This document shows, in pieces, positions 8,732-17,872 of a DNA stretch of 64,000 nucleotides (its first letter is position 1; each line of letters begins with the position of its first letter). The position numbers were made by a program, and so were the translations under genes. The notes beneath the pieces were generated by a model that had not been told where the DNA came from, ran no database searches, and saw nothing but the letters and a program-made list of their open reading frames with translations. The stretch is from Bradyrhizobium sp. Ash2021 (GTDB taxonomy: Bacteria > Pseudomonadota > Alphaproteobacteria > Rhizobiales > Xanthobacteraceae): positions 7,174,501-7,238,500 of the forward strand of contig NZ_CP100604.1 in NCBI RefSeq assembly GCF_031202265.1. Direction: 5' to 3'.

Positions 8732-10249
8732 TTAACTCTCTGACTCCACGAACACTTCGTCGCGTTTCTTGCGCAGCGTCGGCAGCAATGCCAGCACCAG
8801 CAGGAAGGCCGCGATCGCCATCAGCACCGCCGACAACGGACGGGTCAGGAACACCGACCAGTCGCCGCGCGAGATCAACAGTGCGCGGCGCAGGTTTTCT
8901 TCCATCAGCGGTCCCAGCACCATGCCGAGCAGCAGCGGCGCCGGCTCGAAATCGTGCTTGATCAGCCAGTAGCCGACCAGCCCGAAGGCGCCGGCGAGCA
9001 CGACGTCGACGGGTGCGTTGTTGATGGAATAGATGCCGATCGCGCAGAAGATCACGATCGAGGGGAACATCAGCCGGTACGGCACCCGCAACAGCCGCAC
9101 CCAGATGCCGACCAGCGGCAGGTTGATGACGATCAGCATCAGATTGCCGATCCACATCGAGGCGATCATGCCCCAGACCAGCTCGGGCTGCTTCTGCATC
9201 ACCTGCGGGCCGGGCACGATGCCGTGAATGGTCATCGCGCCGACCATCAGCGCCATCACGGCGTTGGGCGGAATGCCGAGCGTCAACAGCGGGATGAACG
9301 AGGTCTGGGCCGCGGCGTTGTTGGCGCTTTCCGGCGCCGCCACGCCCTCGATCGCGCCGCGGCCGAACCGCGACGGATCCTTGGCGATCTTCTTCTCCAG
9401 CGTATAGGCCGCGAACGAGGCGATGACCGCGCCGCCGCCCGGCAGGATGCCGAGGATCGATCCGAGGATCGTGCCGCGGACGATGGCCGGGAACGAGTCC
9501 TTCAAATCCTTCCTGGTCGGCATCAACCCGGTGATCTTCTGCTGCACCAGATCGCGGTCCATCTCGGCGCCGGCGTCGAGATTGCGGATGATCTCCGCGA
9601 ACCCGAACACGCCCATCGCCACGGTCGCGAAGCCAAGACCATCGGCGAGCTCGGGGATGTTGAACGCCATGCGCGAGGCGCCGGTCTCGATGTCGGAGCC
9701 GACCATCGACAGCAACAGCCCGAACACGATCATCGCGATCGCCTTGAGCACGGAGCCCTTGGCCAGCACCACCGCGAAGATCAGGCCGAGCACCATCAGC
9801 GAGAAATATTCCGCAGGCCCGAACGCCAGCGCGAGTTTCGTCAACGGCGCGCCGAGCACCGCAATCAGCACGGTGGCGACGCAGCCGGCAAAGAACGAGC
9901 CGATCGCGGCGATCGCCAGCGCCGGGCCGGCACGGCCCTGCTTGGCCATCTGGAAACCGTCCAGCGTGGTCACGACCGATGTCGCCTCACCCGGGATATT
10001 GACCAGGATCGAGGTGGTCGAGCCGCCATATTGCGCGCCGTAATAAATGCCGGCGAGCATGATCAGGGCGCCGACCGGCGGCAGTCCGAAGGTGATCGGC
10101 AGCAGCATCGCAACGGTGGCGATGGTGCCGATGCCCGGCAGCACGCCGACCAGCGTGCCGACCAGCGCGCCGATCAGGCAGAGCATCAGATTGATCGGCG
10201 AAAAGGCGACGCCAAAGCCGAGGCCGAGATTGTGAAAGAGATCGACCAT
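8732..10249 (-). CDS. tctA: TctA-type tripartite tricarboxylate transporter, large membrane subunit
   Basis: A 505-residue polytopic protein of the TctA family. Signature stretches are GVLPGIGTIATVAMLLP near residue 40, YGGSTTSILVNIPGE near 75 and GILPGGGAVIASFAAY near 265. It works with TctB and a periplasmic TctC-type binding protein to import carboxylates using the ion gradient. The ATG at 10249 matches known starts; the longer frame to 10306 runs into the tctB end. No tctC gene occurs in this window, so the pair probably uses a binding protein encoded elsewhere. The substrate is unknown. Confidence 0.93.
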   Translation of the reverse strand: MVDLFHNLGLGFGVAFSPINLMLCLIGALVGTLVGVLPGIGTIATVAMLLPITFGLPPVGALIMLAGIYYGAQYGGSTTSILVNIPGEATSVVTTLDGFQMAKQGRAGPALAIAAIGSFFAGCVATVLIAVLGAPLTKLALAFGPAEYFSLMVLGLIFAVVLAKGSVLKAIAMIVFGLLLSMVGSDIETGASRMAFNIPELADGLGFATVAMGVFGFAEIIRNLDAGAEMDRDLVQQKITGLMPTRKDLKDSFPAIVRGTILGSILGILPGGGAVIASFAAYTLEKKIAKDPSRFGRGAIEGVAAPESANNAAAQTSFIPLLTLGIPPNAVMALMVGAMTIHGIVPGPQVMQKQPELVWGMIASMWIGNLMLIVINLPLVGIWVRLLRVPYRLMFPSIVIFCAIGIYSINNAPVDVVLAGAFGLVGYWLIKHDFEPAPLLLGMVLGPLMEENLRRALLISRGDWSVFLTRPLSAVLMAIAAFLLVLALLPTLRKKRDEVFVESES

Positions 10250-10256
10250 CGCGCCC

Positions 10257-10757
10257 TCACTGAACCAGGAAGCGCGGGAAGAGCTGCAGCGGCAGCCCCA
10301 GCGCATAGGGGAAAAGCAGACTGCACCCGATCGTCAGGCAGATGCCGACGATGATGGTTTCCCTCCACCTCGTCTCCGGGGTGCCCAGCGCCGAAACGAT
10401 GAAGCTGACGAACGCGGAGATCACGAGGCCGAGCGGACGGATCGTGATGGCGAAGGAAACGATCGCCAGCGACACGAACAGCGGACCTCGCCAGGCATAG
10501 TGCGCCAGGTGCGGACCTTCGGTGACGATTCCGACGACCGTGATCGCGGCGCCCAGCGCCAGCAGCAGCACGGCGAACATCCGCGGCGCGGTGCCGGCGC
10601 CGAACGAGAACCCGTGCATGCCCTGCAGATCGCTCGACGCCCACAGCGCGAACAGCGCAATCGCCATCAGCGCGATGCCGCCGACAAAATCCTGCGGACC
10701 ACGAACCCATTTCGGCATGATGTATTTGACCGGCACGTGGCCCGGCGAATCACTCAT
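10257..10757 (-). CDS. tctB: TctB-type small membrane subunit
   Basis: A 166-residue protein with four predicted membrane helices (about 25-45, 55-75, 90-120 and 135-160) and the FGAGTAPR motif near residue 52, typical of TctB. I set the start at 10757 because GGGAGAGAG lies just before that ATG. The 7-base gap to tctA supports co-translation. Confidence 0.9.
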   Translation of the reverse strand: MSDSPGHVPVKYIMPKWVRGPQDFVGGIALMAIALFALWASSDLQGMHGFSFGAGTAPRMFAVLLLALGAAITVVGIVTEGPHLAHYAWRGPLFVSLAIVSFAITIRPLGLVISAFVSFIVSALGTPETRWRETIIVGICLTIGCSLLFPYALGLPLQLFPRFLVQ

Positions 10758-10841
10758 CGATCTCTCTCCCCAACAGGGTTTCTCGCCCATTCTGTTTGGA
10801 TGGTGCTTGGTGCAGACCCCGGTCCTGCCTACCGATTTTCC

Positions 10842-11375
10842 TCAGATAACGCCAGCGAAACCCAACAGCCCCCCGGCCAGCAGCATCCAGAACGGGTTGA
10901 GCCGCGTGGCAAAGGCGAGCGCGGCGGCGGCGGCCGTCATCAGGGCCGCGACCCAGGTCCGGTCGGCGGCTTGCGCCAAAATCAGGCCGCTGGCGCCCAT
11001 CAGGCCGATCGAAAGCGGAACCAGGGCCGCCTGAATGGTCGCGGGCCAGCGCGACTGGCTCGATCGCGCCAGAAAACGGCTCACACAATAGGCTAGCATG
11101 GCAGTGGGGCCGCACATCGCCAATGTGGCGGCCAGCGCCCCTGCAATTCCCGCAACCGAATAGCCGATCAGGGTCACGATCAGCACGTTCGGCCCCGGCG
11201 ATAGCTGGGAAATGGCGTAGATGTCGGCGAATTGCTTGTCGGTCAGCCAATGCTGAATGTCGACCGCGATCCGGTGCATTTCGGGAATCGCGGCGTTGGC
11301 GCCGCCCACCGCAAACAGTGACATCAGGCCGAACGTCCAGACCAGCGTCGCGATTGGATTGTCGCCGGAGTTCAT
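10842..11375 (-). CDS. Short CHR-family chromate-type transporter, second half
   Basis: A 177-residue membrane protein with the CHR motif ISQLSPGPNVLIVTLIGY near residue 55 and GGANAAIPEMHRIAV near 20. In this bacterial group the chromate/sulfate transporter is often split in two short homologous proteins that probably pair. Its ATG overlaps the stop of the upstream partner (ATGA). Chromate export is the family function; the true substrate here is not shown. Confidence 0.85.
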   Translation of the reverse strand: MNSGDNPIATLVWTFGLMSLFAVGGANAAIPEMHRIAVDIQHWLTDKQFADIYAISQLSPGPNVLIVTLIGYSVAGIAGALAATLAMCGPTAMLAYCVSRFLARSSQSRWPATIQAALVPLSIGLMGASGLILAQAADRTWVAALMTAAAAALAFATRLNPFWMLLAGGLLGFAGVI

Positions 11376-11983
11376 GAGGTCGCCCGCCGTCGCATGACAA
11401 AGTTGATGGCAAGGCTGAGCGGGATCGCCGCCAGCAGCACGGCCGCCAGCGGCAGGCGCAGCGGGCCGATGGCAATGAAAACCGCGACCATCAGCCCAAG
11501 GCCGATCACGTCGCGCTTCTTGATCAGCGGCATCATCATTCGGAAGACGACCGCGATCGCGAGCCCGACCGCGGCGCACGACACGCCGGCCAGGATGCGC
11601 CGCAACACGTCGATTTCGCCATATCGCGCGTACAGCGCGCCCAAAATCGTCATCAGCGCCATCGGCGGGAGCAGCAATCCGGCAAAGGCCGCAATGCCGC
11701 CCGCAATGCCGCGGAAACGCGCCCCGAACACCATCGACAGATTGACGATGTTCGGCCCCGGCAGGAAATGGCACAGCGCAAAGGTCTCGTTGAATTCCTC
11801 CGCCGTCATCCAGCGGTGCTGCTCGACGATGCCGCGCCGCGCCCAGACCAGAACCCCGCCAAAGCCCGCCAGCGACATCTTGGCGAACGCAAAGAACAAC
11901 TCGGCCAGGCCGGGCCGGTTGGGCGGGTGAGCGGCTGCAATATCCGGCGCCGGGACGGCGGCCGGCGAGGAATCCGGAGGCAT
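11372..11983 (-). CDS. Short CHR-family chromate-type transporter, first half
   Basis: A 203-residue membrane protein with the parallel CHR motifs SLAGFGGVLVWARRGIVEQ and CHFLPGPNIVNLSMVFGAR. I placed the start at 11983 beside a GGAGG, although the spacing is only one base; the frame is open to 12025. With the downstream gene it makes a two-protein CHR pair in opposite-topology halves. The region upstream is the tmRNA gene, on the other strand. Confidence 0.82.
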   Translation of the reverse strand: MPPDSSPAAVPAPDIAAAHPPNRPGLAELFFAFAKMSLAGFGGVLVWARRGIVEQHRWMTAEEFNETFALCHFLPGPNIVNLSMVFGARFRGIAGGIAAFAGLLLPPMALMTILGALYARYGEIDVLRRILAGVSCAAVGLAIAVVFRMMMPLIKKRDVIGLGLMVAVFIAIGPLRLPLAAVLLAAIPLSLAINFVMRRRATS

Positions 11984-12104
11984 GCCTCCAGATTTAACGG
12001 AGCCGCAGGGCCGACACCAATGCAAAATTGGCGCGTTTTGCGGCGCGGAATGCGGGGTGCAATGGCTCTGTTTTTCTCAACTTTTGCACCCTATATTAGG
12101 GGTG

Positions 12105-12425
12105 CCGGTTCGCCGGCTATGGAAATAAATTGCCGTCGCAATAAACCATTCGGACCCGGGGGCAGTACCCGGCGCCTCCACCCAAGCCCACCCTTCCAAT
12201 CGGCGGGTTTCGGTGGGGGCGAAACAGGATCGACGAGGGCGTAAAGGGCGTGTTTTTTCCCGGTATGGTTCCGCCGTTATCGGGCTATGCAATAGTTGCA
12301 AACGACAACTATGCTCCGGTTGCTCAGGCTGCGTAACGCAGTTTGAAAGACCAAGTCTAAAGTCCTGATGGGTTAAGCTCCGTCAGGCGGGGTCCGGAGG
12401 CACCTGGCAACAGAAGCCTCCACTT
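12105..12425 (+). ncRNA. ssrA: Permuted two-piece tmRNA (ssrA)
   Basis: The acceptor piece comes first: a T-arm CCGGG/CCCGG with loop GGCAGTA, then the acceptor strand CGCCTCC at 12173-12179 and an A discriminator; the next bases are CCC, so the final A of CCA must be added. After a short spacer the coding piece begins GGGGGCG at 12215, pairing with CGCCTCC, followed by the conserved GGATCGACG. The tag frame at 12298-12336 encodes ANDNYAPVAQAA and TAA. A pseudoknot-like segment and a GGAGGC/GCCTCC hairpin (12396-12421) end the RNA. This permuted order is the alphaproteobacterial form. Outer ends are approximate. Confidence 0.96.
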
Positions 12426-12583
12426 CATTCCTTCACTTCCTTGCGATTTGCCGCTCGGCCGGGCATTTCTGCTGCAAATTCGTTCCATGACGGCTGCTGA
12501 CCTGCGGCCGCCGCCGGGGTACCATGGGGCAAAGGCGAGTCGGGCGACCGGCGGCGTCACTTTCTCAACACAACAGGACCACC

Positions 12584-13099
12584 ATGGCGACCGATCACAT
12601 CCGTTACGACGTGCTGACGCGCGACGCGCTACGCGGGGTGCTGCGCCGTGTGCTGACCGACGCCGCCGAACACGGCCTGCCCGGCGAGCATCATTTCTTC
12701 ATCACCTTCCTGTCCACGGCCGAGGGCGTAAAGCTGTCGCCGCGGCTGCTCGCGCAATATCCGGAAGAGATGACAATCATCCTGCAGCATCAGTTCTGGG
12801 ATCTGGTGGTGACCGAGGATCGCTTCGAGGTCGGCCTGTCGTTCGGCGGCATTCCCGAGCGGCTGGTGGTCCCGTTCGCGTCGATCAAGAGTTTTCTCGA
12901 TCCCTCGGTGAAGTTCGGGCTGCAGTTCGAACCGACCGAGGCCGAAGTCGAGACGCCGGCGGCAAAACTCCCCGCCGTTCCTCCGGCCCCGGCCTTGCCG
13001 GTTGCGGCAACCGAGTCCGCGGCCGAGAGCGAGGCCGAGCCGGCCAAGCCGAGCGAAGGCGCCGAAGTGGTGCGGCTGGATCGTTTTCGCAAGAAATAA
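12584..13099 (+). CDS. sspB: SspB-family ClpXP adaptor
   Basis: A 171-residue SspB-alpha protein. The folded domain (about 1-110) contains LPGEHHFFITFLS and EEMTIILQHQFWDL, typical of the ssrA-tag-binding fold. An acidic, Ala/Pro-rich linker follows (about 120-155), and the end VVRLDRFRKK is the short basic module expected to dock on ClpX. It delivers ssrA-tagged proteins to ClpXP. The gene begins about 160 bases after the tmRNA gene on the same strand, so tag donor and tag reader are neighbours. I used the ATG at 12584; the longer frame to 12524 is unlike the family. Confidence 0.95.
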   Translation: MATDHIRYDVLTRDALRGVLRRVLTDAAEHGLPGEHHFFITFLSTAEGVKLSPRLLAQYPEEMTIILQHQFWDLVVTEDRFEVGLSFGGIPERLVVPFASIKSFLDPSVKFGLQFEPTEAEVETPAAKLPAVPPAPALPVAATESAAESEAEPAKPSEGAEVVRLDRFRKK

Positions 13100-13130
13100 T
13101 TCGCGCGCGGGAAATTGCGCGACGCTGCAA

Positions 13131-13161
13131 CGGGATGATTTCTCTTCGAGAAATCATCCCG
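13131..13161 (+). terminator. Intrinsic terminator after sspB
   Basis: A 13-bp perfect stem, CGGGATGATTTCT with its complement around CTTCG, begins 31 bases after the sspB stop. It is followed by CCTGGCTTTTTGTTTT, a clear T-rich tract. Confidence 0.9.
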
Positions 13162-13177
13162 CCTGGCTTTTTGTTTT

Positions 13178-13253
13178 GAGCAGGATCTCCGCGCAAACGC
13201 GTTGCGCGTTTGTCGCGAGGGAAAACCGGTACCCACTTTTGCGGATCATGCGG
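13178..13253. repeat. Bradyrhizobium-type intergenic repeat
   Basis: This stretch between sspB and fumC carries GCAGGATCTCCGCGCAAACG, the palindrome CAAACGCG-TTG-CGCGTTTG (13194-13212) and TCGCGAGGGAAAACCGGTAC. It matches from memory a dispersed intergenic repeat of Bradyrhizobium genomes. No second copy was seen in this window. Confidence 0.55.
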
Positions 13254-13297
13254 TAGAATGTTCGTCCCGCCGTTCCGCGGCGCAACGGACATTATTC

Positions 13298-14713
<1,416 letters not shown>

Positions 14714-14992
14714 TCGTCGTACGAGCCCCGGGAAACTACGGGTGAGTGCGTGGTATAATTATAGATCATAACGCTTAGAGAATGAGGCCGTTTATCTATC
14801 GGCGTCGCGTTGACGCATGCTAGAGCCACAAAATATTTAGTTTTCGCAGAGCGAAATACATTTTTTGATGCTATCAGAGAGCGTCGAACGGGGATTCTGG
14901 ATGACCATCTACTCTGCTTGCGCGCAGCGCGGCCAAGCTTGTTATCGCAACAAGCTCTCACGCCTTCCGGCCATGGGATGATGGAGGTGGGC

Positions 14993-15181
14993 ATGGGGGA
15001 ATTGGTCAACCTGAAGCGGTTCAAGAAGCGCAGCGAGAAAGAGCAATCGGCAAAACAGGCCGATGCCAACCGCGCCCGGTTCGGCCGCACCAAATCCGAG
15101 CGCGCGCGCGACGAGATCAGCAGCGATCGCGCCCGCGATCTCCTGGATCAGCACCGGATCGATGGCGGAGACGCATCATGA
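14993..15181 (+). CDS. DUF4169 family protein
   Basis: A 62-residue, highly charged protein starting MGELVNLKRFKKRSEKEQ, with the family core ANRARFGRTKSERARD and a predicted long helix. Function unknown. A GATGGAGGTGGGC site precedes the ATG. Its stop overlaps the start of the ribbon-helix-helix gene (ATGA), the usual partner of DUF4169 in rhizobia. The preceding 279 bases after fumC hold no convincing gene; they are AT-rich and contain TATAATTATA near 14754. Confidence 0.88.
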   Translation: MGELVNLKRFKKRSEKEQSAKQADANRARFGRTKSERARDEISSDRARDLLDQHRIDGGDAS

Positions 15182-15435
15182 AGTCGCCCGTCGTCAAACG
15201 CTCGATCGTGGTCGCCGGTCACAAGACCAGCGTCAGCCTCGAAGAGGCCTTCTGGAACGGCATGAAGGAAATCTCGGGCCTGCGAAACATGACGCTGTCC
15301 GAACTGGTCGGCGAGATCGACAGCAATCGTCAGCAGGGCAATCTGTCGTCGGCGATCCGTCTTTTCGTGCTGGATTATTTCCGCACCCGAGCCGTGCCAA
15401 CGGCGGCGCCCCCGGATGCAAGGCCGCAGGCCTGA
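15178..15435 (+). CDS. Ribbon-helix-helix domain protein
   Basis: An 85-residue protein with a ribbon-helix-helix fold: strand KRSIVVAGHKTSVSLEE, helix FWNGMKEISGLRNMTLSELV, and the end SSAIRLFVLDYFR. This family (PF13467 type) is DNA-binding or protein-binding, with no known target. It is translationally coupled to the DUF4169 gene. Confidence 0.88.
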   Translation: MKSPVVKRSIVVAGHKTSVSLEEAFWNGMKEISGLRNMTLSELVGEIDSNRQQGNLSSAIRLFVLDYFRTRAVPTAAPPDARPQA

Positions 15436-15504
15436 TCGCGCCTCAATCGAACCGTCGCAGCCAGGCAATTCGGCCTCCGTGCGGGCGATGAGCCATCCAG
15501 CCTG

Positions 15505-15521
15505 TTTAAAATCGTTCTAAG
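15505..15521. promoter_or_regulatory. Irr-box (ICE)-like operator before feoAB
   Basis: The 17-base site reads TTTAAAA-TCG-TTCTAAG and differs from the rhizobial iron control element TTTAGAA-N3-TTCTAAA at two positions. It lies 61 bases before the feoA start. Irr is the haem-responsive iron regulator of Bradyrhizobium, and feoAB is iron-regulated there; control of this copy by Irr is inferred. Confidence 0.7.
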
Positions 15522-15581
15522 CTCACGCGTCGTTGCAGCCGCCGCGCTTGACCTATCGCTCCGCGATTAGCAAGACAAGTC

Positions 15582-15857
15582 ATGACCGAAGCAAACGACG
15601 CGCGTCCGCAATTGCCGCTGGGTTTGGCCAAACGCGGCTATTCCGGCGTGATCCACCGCATCGCGGCCGCCGACGCGGGCTCGGCGCTCTCGGACATCGA
15701 GCTCGAAAGCCGGCTGATCGAGCTCGGCTTTGTCGAAGGCGCCCGGGTCGAAGTGCTCCATGAAGGCATCGTGGGCGGCGATCCGATCGCCGTCCGCGTA
15801 GAGAACGTCACCATCGCCGTACGCCGCCGCGAGGCGATGGCCATCATTGTCGCCTGA
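15582..15857 (+). CDS. feoA: FeoA, ferrous iron transport accessory protein
   Basis: A 91-residue SH3-like protein with the FeoA pattern SRLIELGFVEGARVEVLHEG followed by GDPIAVRVENVTIAVRRREA. It supports FeoB-mediated uptake of Fe(II). The N-terminal 14 residues are polar and variable. feoB starts 20 bases downstream. An Irr-like box lies upstream. Confidence 0.93.
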   Translation: MTEANDARPQLPLGLAKRGYSGVIHRIAAADAGSALSDIELESRLIELGFVEGARVEVLHEGIVGGDPIAVRVENVTIAVRRREAMAIIVA

Positions 15858-15877
15858 GGCGAACGGGACTTTACGCC

Positions 15878-17749
15878 ATGGAAGCTCCATTGATGCATCT
15901 CGCACTGGTCGGCACGCCGAACAGCGGCAAGACCGCGCTTTTCAATGCGCTCACCGGCAGCCGTCAAAAGGTCGCGAACTATCCCGGCGTGACCGTCGAG
16001 CGCAAACAAGGGTCGTTCGTCACGCCGCTCGGACGTCAGGTTTCGCTGGTCGACCTGCCCGGCACCTATTCGCTGCGCGGCCGCAGCCCCGATGAGGAAA
16101 TCACCCGCGACATGGTGCTCGGCCGGACGCCCGGCGAGACGGTGCCGGACCTGGTGCTCTGCGTCGCCGATTCCACCAATCTGCGGCTGACCATCCGCCT
16201 CGTGCTCGAACTCAAGCGCACCGGCCGGCCCCTGGCGTTGGTGCTCAACATGTTCGACATCGCGACGCGGCGCGGCGTCACCGTGGACGTGGCGCAACTG
16301 TCGCAAGCGCTCGGCGTGCCGGTCGTGACATCGATTGCGGTGCGCAAGGGTGGCACCGCCGATCTGTTGCGATTGACCGACGAGATCTCGGCGCAAGGCC
16401 AGTTGCCGGCGTCGCAAAATCGCTGGGAGCCCCTGACGGTCGCGCAGTTGCGCGCCACCCAGCGCGAGGCCGATCGCATCATCGCGGCAACCGTCAGCCT
16501 GCCGACGCGGCCCGATACCTGGACCTCGCGCATCGACGCCGTGGTGCTGCACCCGGTGGCGGGGCTGGCGATCCTGGCGCTGATCCTGTTCGTGATGTTC
16601 CAGGCGGTGTTCGCCTGGGCGCAGCCTTTGATGGAAGCGCTGTCGTCGGCGTTCGCCGCCCTCGGTCAGCTGGTGCATGACACCCTGCCCGCCGGGCTCC
16701 TGCAAAGCTTCCTGCAGAACGGCGTGATTTCCGGCGTCGGCAGCGTGGTCGTGTTCCTGCCGCAGATCATCATCATCTTCCTGTTCATCCTGCTGCTGGA
16801 AGATTTCGGCTACATGGCACGCGCGGCGTTCCTGATGGACCGCATCATGGGCGGCGCCGGCCTGCACGGCCGCGCGTTCATCCCGCTGCTGTCGAGCTTT
16901 GCCTGCGCTATCCCCGGCATCATGGCCACAAGGGTGATAGACAATCGCCGCGACCGGCTGACCACCATCCTGATCGCGCCGCTGATGACCTGTTCGGCGC
17001 GGATCCCGGTCTACACGCTGATCATTTCAGCCTTCATTCCCGACACACAGGTTTGGGGCTGGCTCAATCTGCGCGGCCTCGTAATGTTCGGCCTCTATGC
17101 GGTCGGCATCGCCAGCGCGCTCGGCGTGTCGTTCCTGATCAAGTTCTTCATGCTGCGCGACTACGCGCCCGCGCCCTTCATGCTGGAATTGCCCGACTAC
17201 AAGCTGCCGCGCCTGAAAAGCATCGCGATCGGCATCTACACGCGGGCAAAGATGTTCCTGCAGCGCGCCGGGACCACGATTTTCTCGATGATGGTGCTGA
17301 TCTGGTTCCTGGCGTCGTTCCCGCTGCCGCCGGCCGGCGCGCAGGACCCGGCGATCAACTACAGTTTCGCCGCCATGATCGGCAAGGCGCTCGAACCGCT
17401 GCTGGCCCCATTGGGGTTCAACTGGCAGATCGCCGTGGCGCTGATCCCGGGTATGGCGGCGCGCGAAGTCGCCGTCGCTGCGCTCGGCACCGTCTACGCC
17501 ATCGAGGGCGGCAAGGAAGCCGCCGAGCAGATCGGGCAAGTGCTGGCCACCAAATGGAGCCTCGCCACTGCACTGTCGCTGCTGGCCTGGTACATTTTCG
17601 CGCCGCAATGTGCCTCGACGCTGGCGGTGATCCGCCGCGAAACCGGCAGCTCGAAATGGATGGTGATCACCTTCGCCTACATGCTGGCGCTGGCCTATGT
17701 CGCGAGCTTGGCGACCTACCAGATCGCGGTGGCGCTCGGCGCCGGCTAA
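15878..17749 (+). CDS. feoB: FeoB, ferrous iron transporter with GTPase domain
   Basis: A 623-residue inner-membrane Fe(II) transporter. The N-terminal G domain has G1 GTPNSGKT (12-19), a switch region VANYPGVTVERKQG, G3 VDLPGTYSLRG and G4 LNMFD. The membrane part holds two gate repeats with the conserved CAIPGIMATR and CSARIPVYTLI motifs. It is shorter than the 773-residue E. coli protein, mostly in the loop and C-terminus, and no feoC follows. Confidence 0.96.
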   Translation: MEAPLMHLALVGTPNSGKTALFNALTGSRQKVANYPGVTVERKQGSFVTPLGRQVSLVDLPGTYSLRGRSPDEEITRDMVLGRTPGETVPDLVLCVADSTNLRLTIRLVLELKRTGRPLALVLNMFDIATRRGVTVDVAQLSQALGVPVVTSIAVRKGGTADLLRLTDEISAQGQLPASQNRWEPLTVAQLRATQREADRIIAATVSLPTRPDTWTSRIDAVVLHPVAGLAILALILFVMFQAVFAWAQPLMEALSSAFAALGQLVHDTLPAGLLQSFLQNGVISGVGSVVVFLPQIIIIFLFILLLEDFGYMARAAFLMDRIMGGAGLHGRAFIPLLSSFACAIPGIMATRVIDNRRDRLTTILIAPLMTCSARIPVYTLIISAFIPDTQVWGWLNLRGLVMFGLYAVGIASALGVSFLIKFFMLRDYAPAPFMLELPDYKLPRLKSIAIGIYTRAKMFLQRAGTTIFSMMVLIWFLASFPLPPAGAQDPAINYSFAAMIGKALEPLLAPLGFNWQIAVALIPGMAAREVAVAALGTVYAIEGGKEAAEQIGQVLATKWSLATALSLLAWYIFAPQCASTLAVIRRETGSSKWMVITFAYMLALAYVASLATYQIAVALGAG

Positions 17750-17872
17750 ATCCGCTTGCGCTGAGCACGCCGAGTTTCTAGAAACAAGGACCGAACTCAA
17801 ACCCCATGGAGACCGAAATGGATATCGCCAGCCTCACCGCTCCGCGAAACCTGTCCATTCTGGAAGTTCTCC

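Noticed and set aside
8954..10354. Plus-strand frame of 466 codons opposite tctA
   Set aside because: The composition is Asp/Arg/His-rich as in antisense frames and no family is seen; tctA on the other strand is clear.
12077..12301. Minus-strand 74-codon frame over the tmRNA
   Set aside because: The region is explained by the two tmRNA pieces, including the tag codons on the plus strand.
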